Assembly (NCBI GenBank): GCA_014529385.2
Contig: CM043942.1
Coordinates: forward strand, 36,484,469-36,548,468
From: Adiantum capillus-veneris
Lineage: Eukaryota; Streptophyta; Polypodiopsida; Polypodiales; Pteridaceae
Reading direction: 5' to 3'
Length of the DNA: 64,000 bases
Part shown: positions 10,807-23,868 of the stretch, in pieces
Layout of the letters: each line of letters begins with the position of its first letter
How positions within the stretch are numbered: position 1 is the first letter of the stretch
Notes under the pieces: generated by a model
Databases searched by the model: none
The model's input: the letters and a program-made list of their open reading frames with translations, nothing else
Told to the model about the DNA's origin: nothing
Made by a program: the position numbers and the translations under genes

Positions 10807-11699
10807 GGTGCTCTGATTTTGGATGCCTAATTGAGTTAATGCATGCTTGGATGGTCAATTGCAAGTGTGTGTGCACTAAAATCAAGTGTGTGTGCATTCT
10901 AATTAAGTTGATCTACGTGCTCAAAATCAAACGTGTGTGTAGGTGGGATATCATCACTGGCCATGGTAAACACACACTAATGCAAAGAGAGAGAAAAAAC
11001 GACAACTTGTACCTTGTGAAATTGAAGTCTTTGTGTTTTGTATGCTCTGCAATTTATGTTGCATGCGAGCCTCCCCTTCGGGGAATTTGAGCGCTTCACT
11101 TGTCGTTCGTTGTAAGAACACCTTTGTTGATTCTTCACAAAAACCCGTTGTTTTTGTAAAGGCTTTTGTTCACTTTGAAGCTACCTCCTTGAGGAAAAAA
11201 TAATTTTTGGAGGAAAACTTGCCTTCCTCCAAGAAGTGAAAAGAAAGGGTGAAGCTACTTCCCTGAAGTTTGAAGCTTTCCCTTTCCTTCTAGTTTTCCT
11301 TTCAACACAAGTAAGCTATCTTTCCTTGTCATACACAACAAGGGTCAATAGCTTGATGGTAAAGTGTTGGCCTCTTACCCTCATGGGGTGGGTTCAACCC
11401 TCCTTCATGCAAGGGTTAAGTTGGCCTTCCTACGCGCGCAACCAATGGCGCCAACGGAAGCCTTCGGAGCCTCGGTGTCCTCAAGTTACCGATCGAGTTT
11501 GCCTTGGTTGCCCACCTTGGTCGTGTGTTGTGGGAGGCATCGATAGGGCGTCGCTATCTGTCCACGCGTTGCGCACAGGAGGGCGTGGTTTGCTACACAG
11601 CAGAGACGTCGTTGTTTGTGGAACATGGGAGAGAAGCAGAACGTCGCCCGCACATGCAACCCATTTTTCGCCTCCTCCCAAAAATAGCTCGGATACTAG
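10807..11699 (-). other. Gypsy-A leader region
   Basis: This is non-coding DNA between gag and the 5' LTR. Next to the LTR on the minus strand lies TAGTATCCGAGC (11688-11699), matching 10 of 12 bases of the initiator tRNA-Met primer site TGGTATCAGAGC. The leader also holds the pol-III-like segment at 11335-11450. Confidence 0.7.
11335..11450 (+). repeat. tRNA-derived SINE-like segment
   Basis: An A-box-like TAGCTTGATGGT (11348-11359) is followed about 31 bases later by a B-box-like GGTTCAACCCT (11391-11401). The order and spacing match an internal pol III promoter. The cloverleaf cannot be completed with good acceptor and anticodon stems, so a SINE head or tRNA relic is more likely than a working tRNA gene. 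It lies in the Gypsy-A leader. The 3' border is not defined. Confidence 0.5.
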
Positions 11700-11821
11700 T
11701 GAAAGGGCGGTGGTAATGCGTGTGCTAGTCTCCTCCCAACCATGCTATCTTATAGCCTCCCCCTAGCGTACACACTGTCCGGCCTGCCTGTGGCCTTTTA
11801 AATAGGACCCATGTTCTTACA
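11700..11821 (-). repeat. Gypsy-A 5' LTR (122 bp)
   Basis: On the minus strand it starts TGTAAGAACATGGGTCC and ends CCGCCCTTTCA. It matches the 3' LTR except for a few substitutions and small indels. A TATTTAAAA box lies close to its start. Confidence 0.92.
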
Positions 11822-11826
11822 GATTG

Positions 11827-14078
11827 CTAGTCCAAGAAGAAGGAGTCGGAGTCTCAAGACAACAACCAACATCGGAGGCCAATGTGGCAGGTAAAGTAGA
11901 GAAAGATGCTTTAATTCTCTCATTAGACATGATATCCCATCTCTCCGTCTACACCATATCCAATGAAGACCCCAAATTCACATGTGAAAATGCCTCACAC
12001 CCCAAATCACACAAGTGCATCTTCATTGGATATGGTGTAGACGGACATATGGGATATCATCTCTGGAACCCGAAATCTAAAGTAGAGCAAGATGCTCTAA
12101 TTCTCTCATTAGACATGATATCCCATCTCTCCGTCTACACCATATCCAATGAAAACCCCAAATTCACATGTGAGAATGCCTCACCATCTGTGGAAGCCGG
12201 AATCTAAGAAGGTCATACGCAGCTCACAAGTAATATTCAACTAAGATGCATAAAAAGCTAGTGAAAGACATTGAGTATCGCATTGTACAGTTTGAGGATG
12301 TCTCCTCACTTCCAATTACACAGAATGATGCACCTTCCACTAGTACACACACACACACATGTTGCTTCAGAGAGAGCAGGAATCCAACAGTCATGCACTT
12401 CAGAGATCTATTTGTACATCTCGTGCACCTGAGCGTTTTGATCCAAGATTGGACTATTTACTAGTCACTGATTGCGGTGAACCCACTTGCTACAAAGAGG
12501 CCATTCAAATGGATGATAGCGTGAAGTGGGAAGAGGCTATGCAATATGAGTATAGCTCGATTTTAGCAAATCAAACTTGAAAATTGGCAGAGTTACCTAC
12601 GGGTAAACATGCATTTCCATGCAAATGGGTGTACAAGAAGAAGTATATCACAGATGATCCTTAGCCTAAGTATAAGACAAGATTGGTTGTTGAAGGGTTC
12701 AAGAAAATGAAAGACGTGGATTTTGATGAAATCTTTTCTCCCGTGGTCAAGATGACTACATTGTGTGTTGTGCTTGGTCTAGTAGCCATCGAGGACTTGG
12801 AATTGGTTTAAATGGATGTGAAGACAACATTTCTTCATAGGGATCTTGAAGAGGATGTTTACATGAAACAACCAGAGGATTTTGCGATAAGGCTTGAGAA
12901 GCCAACACGGGCAGAACTGGTGTGTAGACTCAAGAAGGCTTTGTATGGATTAAACCAAGGCTCACGACAATGGTACATCAAGTTTGATAAGTACATTCAG
13001 TCCTAGGGTTACATATGGAGCAAAGAGGATCAGTGCTTGTACACAAAGAGGTTGAATAATGGTTCCCTCATCATTTTGATTTTGTATGTGGATGACATGC
13101 TCATAGCCTAGAAGTCAAAAGATGAGATTACACTTCTCAAGGATGCCTTAAGTAGCATTTTGCTATGAAAGATTTGGGCGATTCACATCACTTTCTTGGT
13201 ATACATATCAAATGAGATCGCAAACGTGGTATACTTGAACTTTCACAAGAAGTGTATATTCACAAGGTCTTACAACATTTTAATATGCAAGGGAGGAAAT
13301 CATTGAGTACCCCAATGGCAGCATACAAAAAACTTAGCAAGCATGATTATCGCAAATCTGATGTTGAAAAGGCAAAGATGGAAAAAGTGTCGTATTCTTT
13401 GGCAGTTGGCAATCTTATGTTCGCCATGGTTAGCACACGGCCAGACACTGCATATGTAGTGGGAGTGATCATATGGCCAATCCAGGTAGAAAGCATTGGG
13501 AAGCAGTGAAGCACATCTTGAGATACATCAAGGGCTCAGCTAGCAAGTGCTTACGCTTTGGGAACAGCGATGCATCCATAGTTGGATACACTAATTTGGA
13601 TTATGCAGGTTGTGACTAGGTTATCCATATCTGGTTACATTTTCTTATTCACTGGAGTGACAGTTTCTTGGAGATCATGTATCTAGAATTGCACTTTGTC
13701 TTCCATCATTGAGACAAAGTATGTTGCAGTTTTTAGTTCCCATAAGGAAGCCAGACTCTAGTGCTACATTGTGATAGAGTGCGATTGCATTAGCAAAGAA
13801 CCCCGTATTTCACTCCTAGTCAAAACACATAGAGGTCAAGTATCATGTGGTACGGAATATTTTGGCTAGCAAACGCATTGAGATAGTCAAAGTTCACACA
13901 GATATAAACCCAGCGGATGCTTTAACAAAGAGCTTAGCCTCAGAGCGGTTTTCACATTGCATAGAGATGATGGGCATAGGGTGAAGCCACAGTCATGCTT
14001 CACGGTTTTGTACATTTGTACATAGTAGCCCCTACATTCTTTAGCCACTTGGGCCACATTGGCCTTCAAGTGGGAGAT
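11827..14078 (+). pseudogene. Copia-B pol remnant (integrase end, RT, RNase H end)
   Basis: This continues the Copia interrupted by Gypsy-A. After the gag tail it jumps to the end of integrase (HKCIFIGYGVDGHMGYHLW at 12016-12075), showing an internal deletion of protease and most of integrase. RT motifs follow in several frames: CKWVYKKKY, FDEIFSPVVKM, MDVKTTFLHRDLEEDVY, ALYGLNQGSRQWY and LILYVDDMLIA (13074-13108). RNase H remnants include STRPDTAYVV and, near 13910-13950, the terminal ADALTKSLASERF. Many in-frame stops mark it as old. A polypurine tract (AAGTGGGAGA) at 14068-14077 precedes the 3' LTR. Confidence 0.88.
11893..12184. repeat. Direct and inverted duplications of an integrase motif
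   Basis: A 106-bp unit occurs at 11893-11998 and again at 12079-12184 in direct orientation. Between them, 12021-12060 is the reverse complement of 11929-11968 with only two or three mismatches. The central copy is the one in Copia coding orientation (IFIGYGVDGHMGYHLW). The two outer copies therefore carry this motif backwards and give hairpin potential on either side. Confidence 0.85.
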
Positions 14079-14266
14079 TGTTGGTTTTCGAGACCGTGGC
14101 CAGGCAGGTGCCCTCCCACTTTACTCATTCTTTGGTTATATTGACAATATGGAGAGTGAGAGAGTTGACTCTCACATGCTCCACCAACACAAGGTCTGCT
14201 CCCTATCTCCTTCCCTTCTCTACTTCCCTCTCTTGCACACTCCACTTCCATCTTTTAGAGTTTGTA
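14079..14266 (+). repeat. Copia-B 3' LTR, end undefined
   Basis: TGTTGGTTTTCGAGACC follows the polypurine tract directly, as expected for a Copia LTR start. The 5' partner is outside the window, so the 3' border is not known. It merges into the LINE remnant by about 14270. Confidence 0.6.
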
Positions 14267-16310
14267 TGTGAAATGAGCATAGACCATTCTTTGCTTTTAT
14301 CTGTTCATGCTGCCATTGTGATGCTATTGCACTTTGGACAACTACATTATGATCGTCCTCTTTCTAAGAAACGTATGTTGCACATCAACAATGCATATCT
14401 TTCGCACGAAGCACTTCGTGAGATGATCTATGATGTTATTCCCCCTTTGGTTGCTCAAATGGATCTTGATCCTGATGTTGCTTGGGTTCGCTTTGTTATG
14501 CGTGTGCAGAGTGTAATTCGGGACTATGACAAGCAATACATGTTTCAATTACATGGTGATGTTGAGGCTGCAAAGCATTTCCATCAACAGCTCCAAACCT
14601 TAGCTGACACAAGTTTGTTATCGAAAAGTGAATCAACATCCCTTTGTCGGCCCTGGCCGTATCTACAGCATAATGACAAATGAAAATTAGATAAATGGCA
14701 TACTCATGCTCGACATCGAGCGTTTGTGGACAAGGGATGTGCCTCAAAACATTTTTTCAAGCACGTGCACCATTCAAAGGCTTCTCAAACTATTAAGCGG
14801 GTTATGTTCCGACCAAGAGCCTGGATAGCTTCAAAGTGTGGAGCTTGTAGATGCCATGGTGTCCCATTTTAGGACTATTTTTTCCACTCCCCCCATGGCA
14901 TCCACTAAAGTTATTCATGCACACCATATTTTGTTATCTACAATGCATTCGATTGTCTTGCCCGCAGGATAATTTGGCCATGGTGGCGGATTTTACAAAA
15001 AATGAATTACACTAGACATTGCTTGCTCTCAGAAGACGGTGTTCACCTAGAAAGAACCTTTACTTTATATGATGAACACTGCGTTGGCGAATCAAGATTT
15101 GCCAACGTCTTGGAAAGAGGGTTTGTTGAAGTTTCTCCCTAAACAAGCGATTTGTGAGCAGTTCTCACATTGGCGCCCGATTTCTCTTATCCTAATTATA
15201 TATAAAATCTTGGCAAAAATCATTGTGAATCATATCAGGAAACCTCTTATGGTGGCTGATATCCATTCTGCGCAATATGGCTTCATTCCTCGTCGCCAAA
15301 TTTTGGATAGTCTGGCTAATGTATAAATTGGAATGGAATATGCTAGGTATACCCAGTAGGATGTTCTTGTTATGCCAGTAGACATTGAAAAGGCTTTTGA
15401 TACGGTTCAATGGGATTTCATTGCCGCTACAATGCGGGCCCTTAGTTGGCCCAAAGATGGTCAATGTTGTATATTTCTTGTATGCTCATAGTACATCTTC
15501 AGGCCTCCTTGATGGAGAGCTGATAGAACCTTGGCCTCTTGGATGCTCTTTTAGATAGGGTTGCCCGCTTAGCACATTGTTGTATGCCATTGCCTCTCAC
15601 CCTTTGTTATTGTATTTGGATCGCCTTGCTTCGCTCGATCATCTTCATGGGCTGAAATTACCCAATGGGAAAGAATTCATAGGCCAAGCCTATGCTGATG
15701 ACTTGTTGTTCATGCCCCGCAATAACCAAGACGATGTGCGTGAAATTATGCAAGCATTAGATACATTTGGCCTGGCAGCATGCCTTAAGGTTAACTTTCA
15801 GAAATTTAAACTCTTGCCTCTTGCTGTTTGTGACTGGCATCTTCTTTTGTGGCCTAGTGAGATTCTCAATCCCCATGTGGTGGTCATGCACTTAGGATAT
15901 CCCATCGGCTGGTAGGTCACTAATACTCAGAAAATTGATTTGGTCATGCAACAATTGAATGTTAAATTTCACAATTGGAGACTATCTACAATTGAATGTT
16001 AAATTTCACAATTGGAGACTATCTACATGGCCGCTACATGTTCGACTTCATATTGTGCAAAGTATCATGATGGCGTATGTTCAGTTTTACTTTTGTTGTT
16101 GTTACACTGGCCTCGCTCTCGACTCTCATTGCTTATGTCTAGCATTGTATCTCACTCGTGGCACACCATTTCTCATAAAAAAAGGCCTCCGTTTGTTAGC
16201 AATGGAGAAAATGTGCACTCCAAAGTGTCTTGAGGGGCTGACTAATATGAGCTACATACAAAGGGCTCATGAATATCAAATTTCATGCAAGAAAATAGTG
16301 TAGGTCTTAC
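14267..16310 (+). pseudogene. LINE-A: L1-type non-LTR retrotransposon RT remnant
   Basis: The segment 14267-14683 looks like the endonuclease-to-RT linker of plant L1. RT motifs follow in broken frames: LPTSWKEGLLKFLPK and FSHWRPISLILI (15069-15326), YGFIPRRQILDS, then DIEKAFDTVQWDF near 15380-15415. GCPLSTLLYAIA and AYADDLLFMPRNNQDD occur at 15560-15740, with the catalytic YADD. The thumb region continues to about 16100 (WPLHVRLHIVQSIMMAYVQFY). RNase H and the 3' end are not recognisable. RT would prime DNA synthesis at the target; numerous stops show it is inactive. Confidence 0.85.
15952..16025. repeat. 37-bp tandem duplication in LINE-A
   Basis: CAATTGAATGTTAAATTTCA and the bases after it are repeated exactly at 15952-15988 and 15989-16025. 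The duplication lies in the RT thumb region and shifts its frame. Confidence 0.9.
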
Positions 16311-16930
16311 CTCCAAACTATGGTTTAGGAAAATTGTCTAAACACTTTATAAATGTAGCTCATCACTTCCTGTACGGAGCTTTGTTAGGAGCTTAATCTC
16401 CTATGCATTAATTTCCTTGATTTTTGGAATCTATAGGATTTTGATGGTGGTGCTCATGTGGGTGCACATGTTTTTAAACTGGGTTTGGTGCCTTTGATGT
16501 GGGTGTGGGTGTGACTTTGATGGGACATTAGCATAGATGGCATTTGGTGGCTCTGTTGGCCGTGGTGGTTGCGCCCCATTGTGGGTTATTCACACAAGGC
16601 CCTTTGACCACGACCAAAAACGGGCCAAATTTTTTTGAAGTAGAGATAGGAGGCAACAACGAAATTTTCATATTCCCCCCCCCCCCCCCCCCCCCCCCCC
16701 CTCGGGTCACACACACCCCTCCCTCCCTCCTTGCCACCTTGATGATCAAACAAAGTCCTAAAATTAGTAGGATATTGCATGAGCATGCAAGGGAAAAGAG
16801 AAAAAGGAGAGAGATATCGCTAGAAAGCGAGATGATTGATAAGCTTTTTTAGCCCTTGTAACATAAAATGATTATACTTATCTTGTTAAAAAACCATTAG
16901 CTCTTTGTTCACTCCGTAATTATAAAGAAT
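16311..16930. other. Non-coding stretch with a 27-base C run
   Basis: I see no gene here. A run of 27 C lies at 16675-16701, followed by CA- and CCT-rich DNA. Open frames across it are products of the homopolymer. Confidence 0.6.
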
Positions 16931-17715
16931 TCGAGACTATGAGCTCTCAAGTTGTATTTTATGCTATTTTTGAAGCAAGTCTAGCCCTTGTCATGAGACC
17001 GTAAGTGGTATAAAAGGAAACTTTTGTAAAATTTTGATCATCATTATTATTAATTAAAGTGAACAGATAAGATTCTTTCTGTACATTGTGTGTCTTCTCT
17101 TACTATTGTGTCGTTATCTCTTTGCACCGCACCATAGGATCATTGTATCAGAATTTCGAGAGCACCAGTGTGCTATTCTCAAGGAGCTCTATGCATGGAT
17201 ATCTATATTGCAAGCGTTTCATGAGATCTGATCATCAATTCCCACAACATTCCAGGTCATGTATCTCACTATTTGAGTGTTGTTTTGAGATTTTATTGAT
17301 TGCATCATATTCCTAGTACTTTGGAGCACCTAATTAGTGTGTCCGACATCAGATTTGATGACCTACCAGTTTGTTGTAGGAAAAAAAGTGTTTTTTTCAA
17401 TGTGAAAATTTTAGGTTTGCTGGTCTATAATGTTTCTAACCATGCATGGGTAATGCCTATTAAGCTTGGCATTCTTTGGAGTTGATTTGCTATTGGTTTT
17501 GTATGCTAATGTGTGAATGGATCATAGAGATAAAAGCAAAGTTTTTTGTAGAGTTAGAGTGCACATAGATACTTTTGATAGAGTGCATTGTGTTCGAACA
17601 AGATATTGACAATCTCTTGCTGTGCCTCCATGCCCTAGTCGAGCTACTTACTTCTTAGGATTGACATTATAGTCTTAGATCCAAATGTGATAGGTGATGA
17701 CAGTGTAAACCTCGA
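16931..17715 (+). repeat. LTR-like repeat with TATA box (family R2, copy 1)
   Basis: GGTATAAAAGGAAACTTTTG near 17008-17028 matches GGTATAAAAGCCAACTTTTG near 54089-54108. A second shared block containing 'gcctccatgcnctagtcgag' lies at about 17624-17643 and 54670-54690. The order and spacing are similar, so both are copies of one element carrying a promoter. No coding region is visible. Confidence 0.55.
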
Positions 17716-17833
17716 GACATTGATACCATTATTGGGGAGCGAGTACCTAAACTAGTGTGGATAGATACAAAAAAGACATTGATACCATTACTGGGGAGCG
17801 AGTACCTAAACTAGTGTGGACACATACAACAAA
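17716..17833. repeat. 59-bp tandem duplication
   Basis: GACATTGATACCATTATTGG and the following bases recur at 17775 with few differences, giving units 17716-17774 and 17775-17833. Confidence 0.88.
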
Positions 17834-19149
17834 GATAGCGATGCCTGAGTTAGACTAGTTAGATAAGACAAATTTGAAGTTGAGATTGAGGTATCCTTGA
17901 TATTTGTGACTTAGTGGTAAGTTTTAGTCATAGAAGTAGTAAAGAGATAGGGTAGAGTGTTGTGAGTAAGTGTGAAAAGTTGGTGCATAGTTTGTTGTAA
18001 GAAGAACAAAACTTGCACTAGGCTGAAAACGCAAGAAGACATAAAATTTCAGAGTTTGTATACAGAGTTGATGATTTGAGTAGTTTTTAATGTTGTTTTT
18101 AGGTTATTTTCCTTTGTCATAGGAGTAGGGATAGTAGAAGAGTGTGGCAAGTACACTTATCATCTTGGGTTTGAACTGAGTCGAAAAGACCATCATTGTG
18201 GCTTCGAAGCTAAGTGTAGTAAATGTATGAGAATTGAAACACATTAAAGAAAGTTGTGATTTGAGAGCATAGATTGCGTGTACATGAGTGTGTCAGTGCA
18301 CATCATCGAACAAAAGTTCAAAAAATTGATCATCAATCCCTATGAGAAAAAATATGCGTTTTTTTTTTCCATCAAGATTATATGAAGGAAATTTGCACAT
18401 TCTAACTTGACAAGAGTGTTAAGTGTGTTTGAGCACTTATGTGAGAGTTGGGTGCAAAAGGAAGCATAGTTTGTGTGCAAGTGTCAAAGGACTTAGTGTC
18501 CATAAGGTCATATGCTTGTTGACTCCAATTGGTAAGACCAAAAGGGAATATACATCAATATTCATTGTGCTTAATAATAGAATGTGAAAGAGGCACCAGA
18601 TCAAGAAAAGAGAAAAAGAGTTTTTTTGGAAAACTATAGGGAACACATTCTTTTTTCTAAGTAGCTTCAGAAGTTTAATTTTTGAGTTTTGCTTGGACAC
18701 ATGTATCCATTGGATGTTTGAAAGCTAGTTTGTGTTGTGAAATTGCATGCTTGTTTGTGGACACTCACACACACAAAATTTTGAGATGTTAAAAAGACAG
18801 ACATGTGCTTAATGGATAGAAAAGATTATCAAAACACGTTTTTTTTTTTCCAACACTCTGCTACAAGATTTAGAACTCAACAACAATTAGGACATTTTCT
18901 ATTGGAGCTTTGTTGGTGTTCTTGAAGATAAGAGGTTCTCTTGAGAAGCATAGTTAAGATCTATAGTTGTTGCTCTAATGCTTTGAGGAGAGCCATTTCC
19001 TTATTGTTGATGTAGAAGGAATATATACAAGAGGATAGTGATCATTGTTTCTAGATTAGGGTCTAAAACTTGAATGACCAAAGGGAAAAATCCTGGTGGG
19101 AAAAAAGTACCTTTGATATACGCTCTTATTGGGGTTGAGAAATTGGACT
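17834..19149. other. No gene recognised
   Basis: AT-rich DNA with short T runs (18360-18369, 18839-18849). Short open frames on both strands show no domain. It is probably decayed repeat DNA. Confidence 0.5.
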
Positions 19150-19330
19150 TCAAGTACCTGTTCATGCAAGGTGAGTGCATGGGAGAAACAAAGGAAGAGT
19201 GCATGGGAGAAACAAAGGAAGAGTACATGTTCATGCAAGGTGAGTGCATGGGAGAAACAAAGGAAACAAAGGAAGAGTACCTGTTCATGCAAGGTGAGTG
19301 CATGGGAGAAACAAAGGAAGAGTACCTAAT
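19150..19330 (+). repeat. Minisatellite encoding repeated GECMGETKEE
   Basis: The core TGCATGGGAGAAACAAAGGA occurs four times, with longer units that also include TTCATGCAAGGTGAG. All units are multiples of three, so an open frame (19074-19436) reads repeats of FMQGECMGETKEE. No homologue is recognised; the frame may be fortuitous. Confidence 0.75.
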
Positions 19331-20612
19331 GCAAGTGCCAACTATGGGGCACTCTATATGCATACGAGAAATTTGTCAAAAAAAAACATGCCAAGTGAAA
19401 GATGGAGTTGATGAGTGCTTCAAGGAGAAAATGTAGCACATGTGACATCAAAAGATATCACAATAGCTTCCACGTTTCCAAGAAGGGTATTTTATGTAGA
19501 AGGTCCAACACTCATACCTCATTGTGCTCAGTGCGTGAGTGTCTTTTGGACTTCCTCCTTCACCAGACTCAAAATATATAGACTTTGACTCTTATGCTCA
19601 TGTATTCCAGCATGAGCGAGACCAACGTAAATATGCTCAACCCATTGCCTCGCTCATTTAGTGGCTTAGCTGCCCAACTCTGACTCTTATGCCATGTACA
19701 ACTGATGGCTTCAAAATATATATATTCACAACCTATATAGTGCAATGACATTCTAAAAGAGAAAGGAAAATAATCAAAAGAGAAACACAAATATATGATT
19801 ATTCACTCAACCATGTCTTCTTTATATGGACACAAAGAGTCTTTTGACTTTCCACTTTCATGGTATTTTTATTTCCTAAACTCTCCCTTCACTTATGCAC
19901 TTAAGATGGTTTGAAAGGTTTCTCAATTATCCAAGATTGGAGAGACCTAATGCCATGCATTTTAATGGCAACTTGAACGTACATGTTCAAAACCAGAAAC
20001 CCAATTCCATAGGCTTTTGAGATTTAGGCCTCTCTCTTTGTTTTGGTCTTCGGATGCCACCATTTTGTCCATTAGGTTGGCATACTTCAGCTCCTCTTGA
20101 TTTGTACTGCTTTGTGATACAGGTTCTACATTTGCAGTAGGGATCAATGGAGCCTTTGCTTTATCTCCCATGAGAAGTGGTTGTAGCTTTTTGTGGACTC
20201 TTTTGGGAGTTGCGAAGGTGGTTAATGATCAGGGAATTTCCTTTGTGTAGAGAGCTGCTAATGAAGGTTTGACACATTTTTTCTTGAGAGGTAAAGGCAT
20301 CAAAAAAATAGTAAGGGTGCACTAATTTGCGGGGCATAAAAATTTATAAAAGGAAATTGCAGTCGTCACTCAAATCTAGAGCCCATTGAGCTGCAAACTC
20401 CGGAGACCTTGGCAGCAGCCAGTGGTGGGATTTGCAAGGCCATTAATGCTTGGCTCAAGAGCATCAAATGACATAAAAAAAGGGGACAAACACCTGTTTT
20501 ATCAACAGCATAAGATGCAGAGGTGAGCCATCTATGGTAGGGTCTTCCTTTGTGACCACAGAGCCTTGCTGCTTTGGATGGCAATACCAAGAAAGCATGA
20601 ATCATTGAACTA
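19331..20612. other. No gene recognised
   Basis: The region holds a 69-aa minus-strand frame (19962-20171, starting MGDKAKAPLIPTANVEP), which could be a scrap of a retroelement gag but has no diagnostic motif. The rest is non-coding. The last 250 bases may be a degraded part of the LINE that follows. Confidence 0.4.
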
Positions 20613-20614
20613 GT

Positions 20615-20699
<85 letters not shown>
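20613..20699 (+). repeat. (CT)n microsatellite, about 43 repeats
   Basis: A nearly pure CT tract lies immediately before the recognisable LINE-B coding region. It may mark the tail of an earlier retroposed copy or the truncation point of LINE-B. Confidence 0.95.
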
Positions 20700-23435
<2,736 letters not shown>

Positions 23436-23868
23436 ATGGAGTAGAAAATCGCCATCGCCGCCGCATTTAATGGGGATAATTTTTCAGTAACGCAAAGCAA
23501 AACAATGTATTTAATGATGTGCAAAGGGCTTTGGCTCTTAATAAAACCGCATGAGGATCCATTTGCAGTAGTCAGTGTAGCTGAAAATCAAAAAGCATTG
23601 GGACTTATAGCACAATCACTTGGCGACAAAGTTATTTCATATATTGCCGATATAAAAGATGCCAAAGAAGCTTGGGATTTTCTAAACAAAGAGTTTGGTA
23701 CGGCATCTAAAAGTTTGAAGACAACTTGCTCATACAATTCTACAAATTGCAGAAAAGAGATTGTGAATCTCTTGTAGCTCATCTCAAAAAGTTTAAAGCA
23801 CTCAAGCAACAACTATGAGGAGTCGAGAAGAATATACTCGCCGATGATAAAGCAATCACCATAGCTGT
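23436..23868 (+). pseudogene. Copia gag fragment (UBN2 type)
   Basis: ATG at 23436 is followed by a stop two codons later. The frame then reads AAAFNGDNFSVTQSKTMYLM, GLWLLIKPHE, and AENQKALGLIAQSLGD with AKEAWDFLNKEFGT, which is the helical core of Copia gag. A frameshift near 23740 and later stops break it. At about 23866 the sequence switches to the opposite strand of another Copia, with no LTR between them. Confidence 0.8.

Larger units (their letters stand above)
5812..11821 (-). mobile_element. Gypsy-A: chromovirus-type Ty3/Gypsy retrotransposon with both LTRs
   Basis: A 6,010-bp element on the minus strand is bounded by 123- and 122-bp LTRs and flanked by the direct repeat GATTG (5807-5811 and 11822-11826). 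Gene order is gag, protease, RT, RNase H, then an integrase ending in a chromodomain-like segment, as in chromoviruses. A polypurine tract (AAGGAGGGGGTAA) precedes the 3' LTR. Several frames are broken, so it is structurally complete but not functional. It sits inside the gag zinc-knuckle codons of Copia-B. Confidence 0.93.

Noticed and set aside
11340-11415. Functional tRNA gene
   Set aside because: A and B boxes are present but acceptor and anticodon stems do not pair well, so I kept only a SINE-like call.
11236-11766. A 176-aa plus-strand frame and overlapping frames in the Gypsy-A leader
   Set aside because: It crosses the LTR border and the SINE-like segment and has no recognisable domain.
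16544-16852. Frame encoding a Pro run around the C homopolymer
   Set aside because: The Pro run is simply C27, and the frame has no conserved context.
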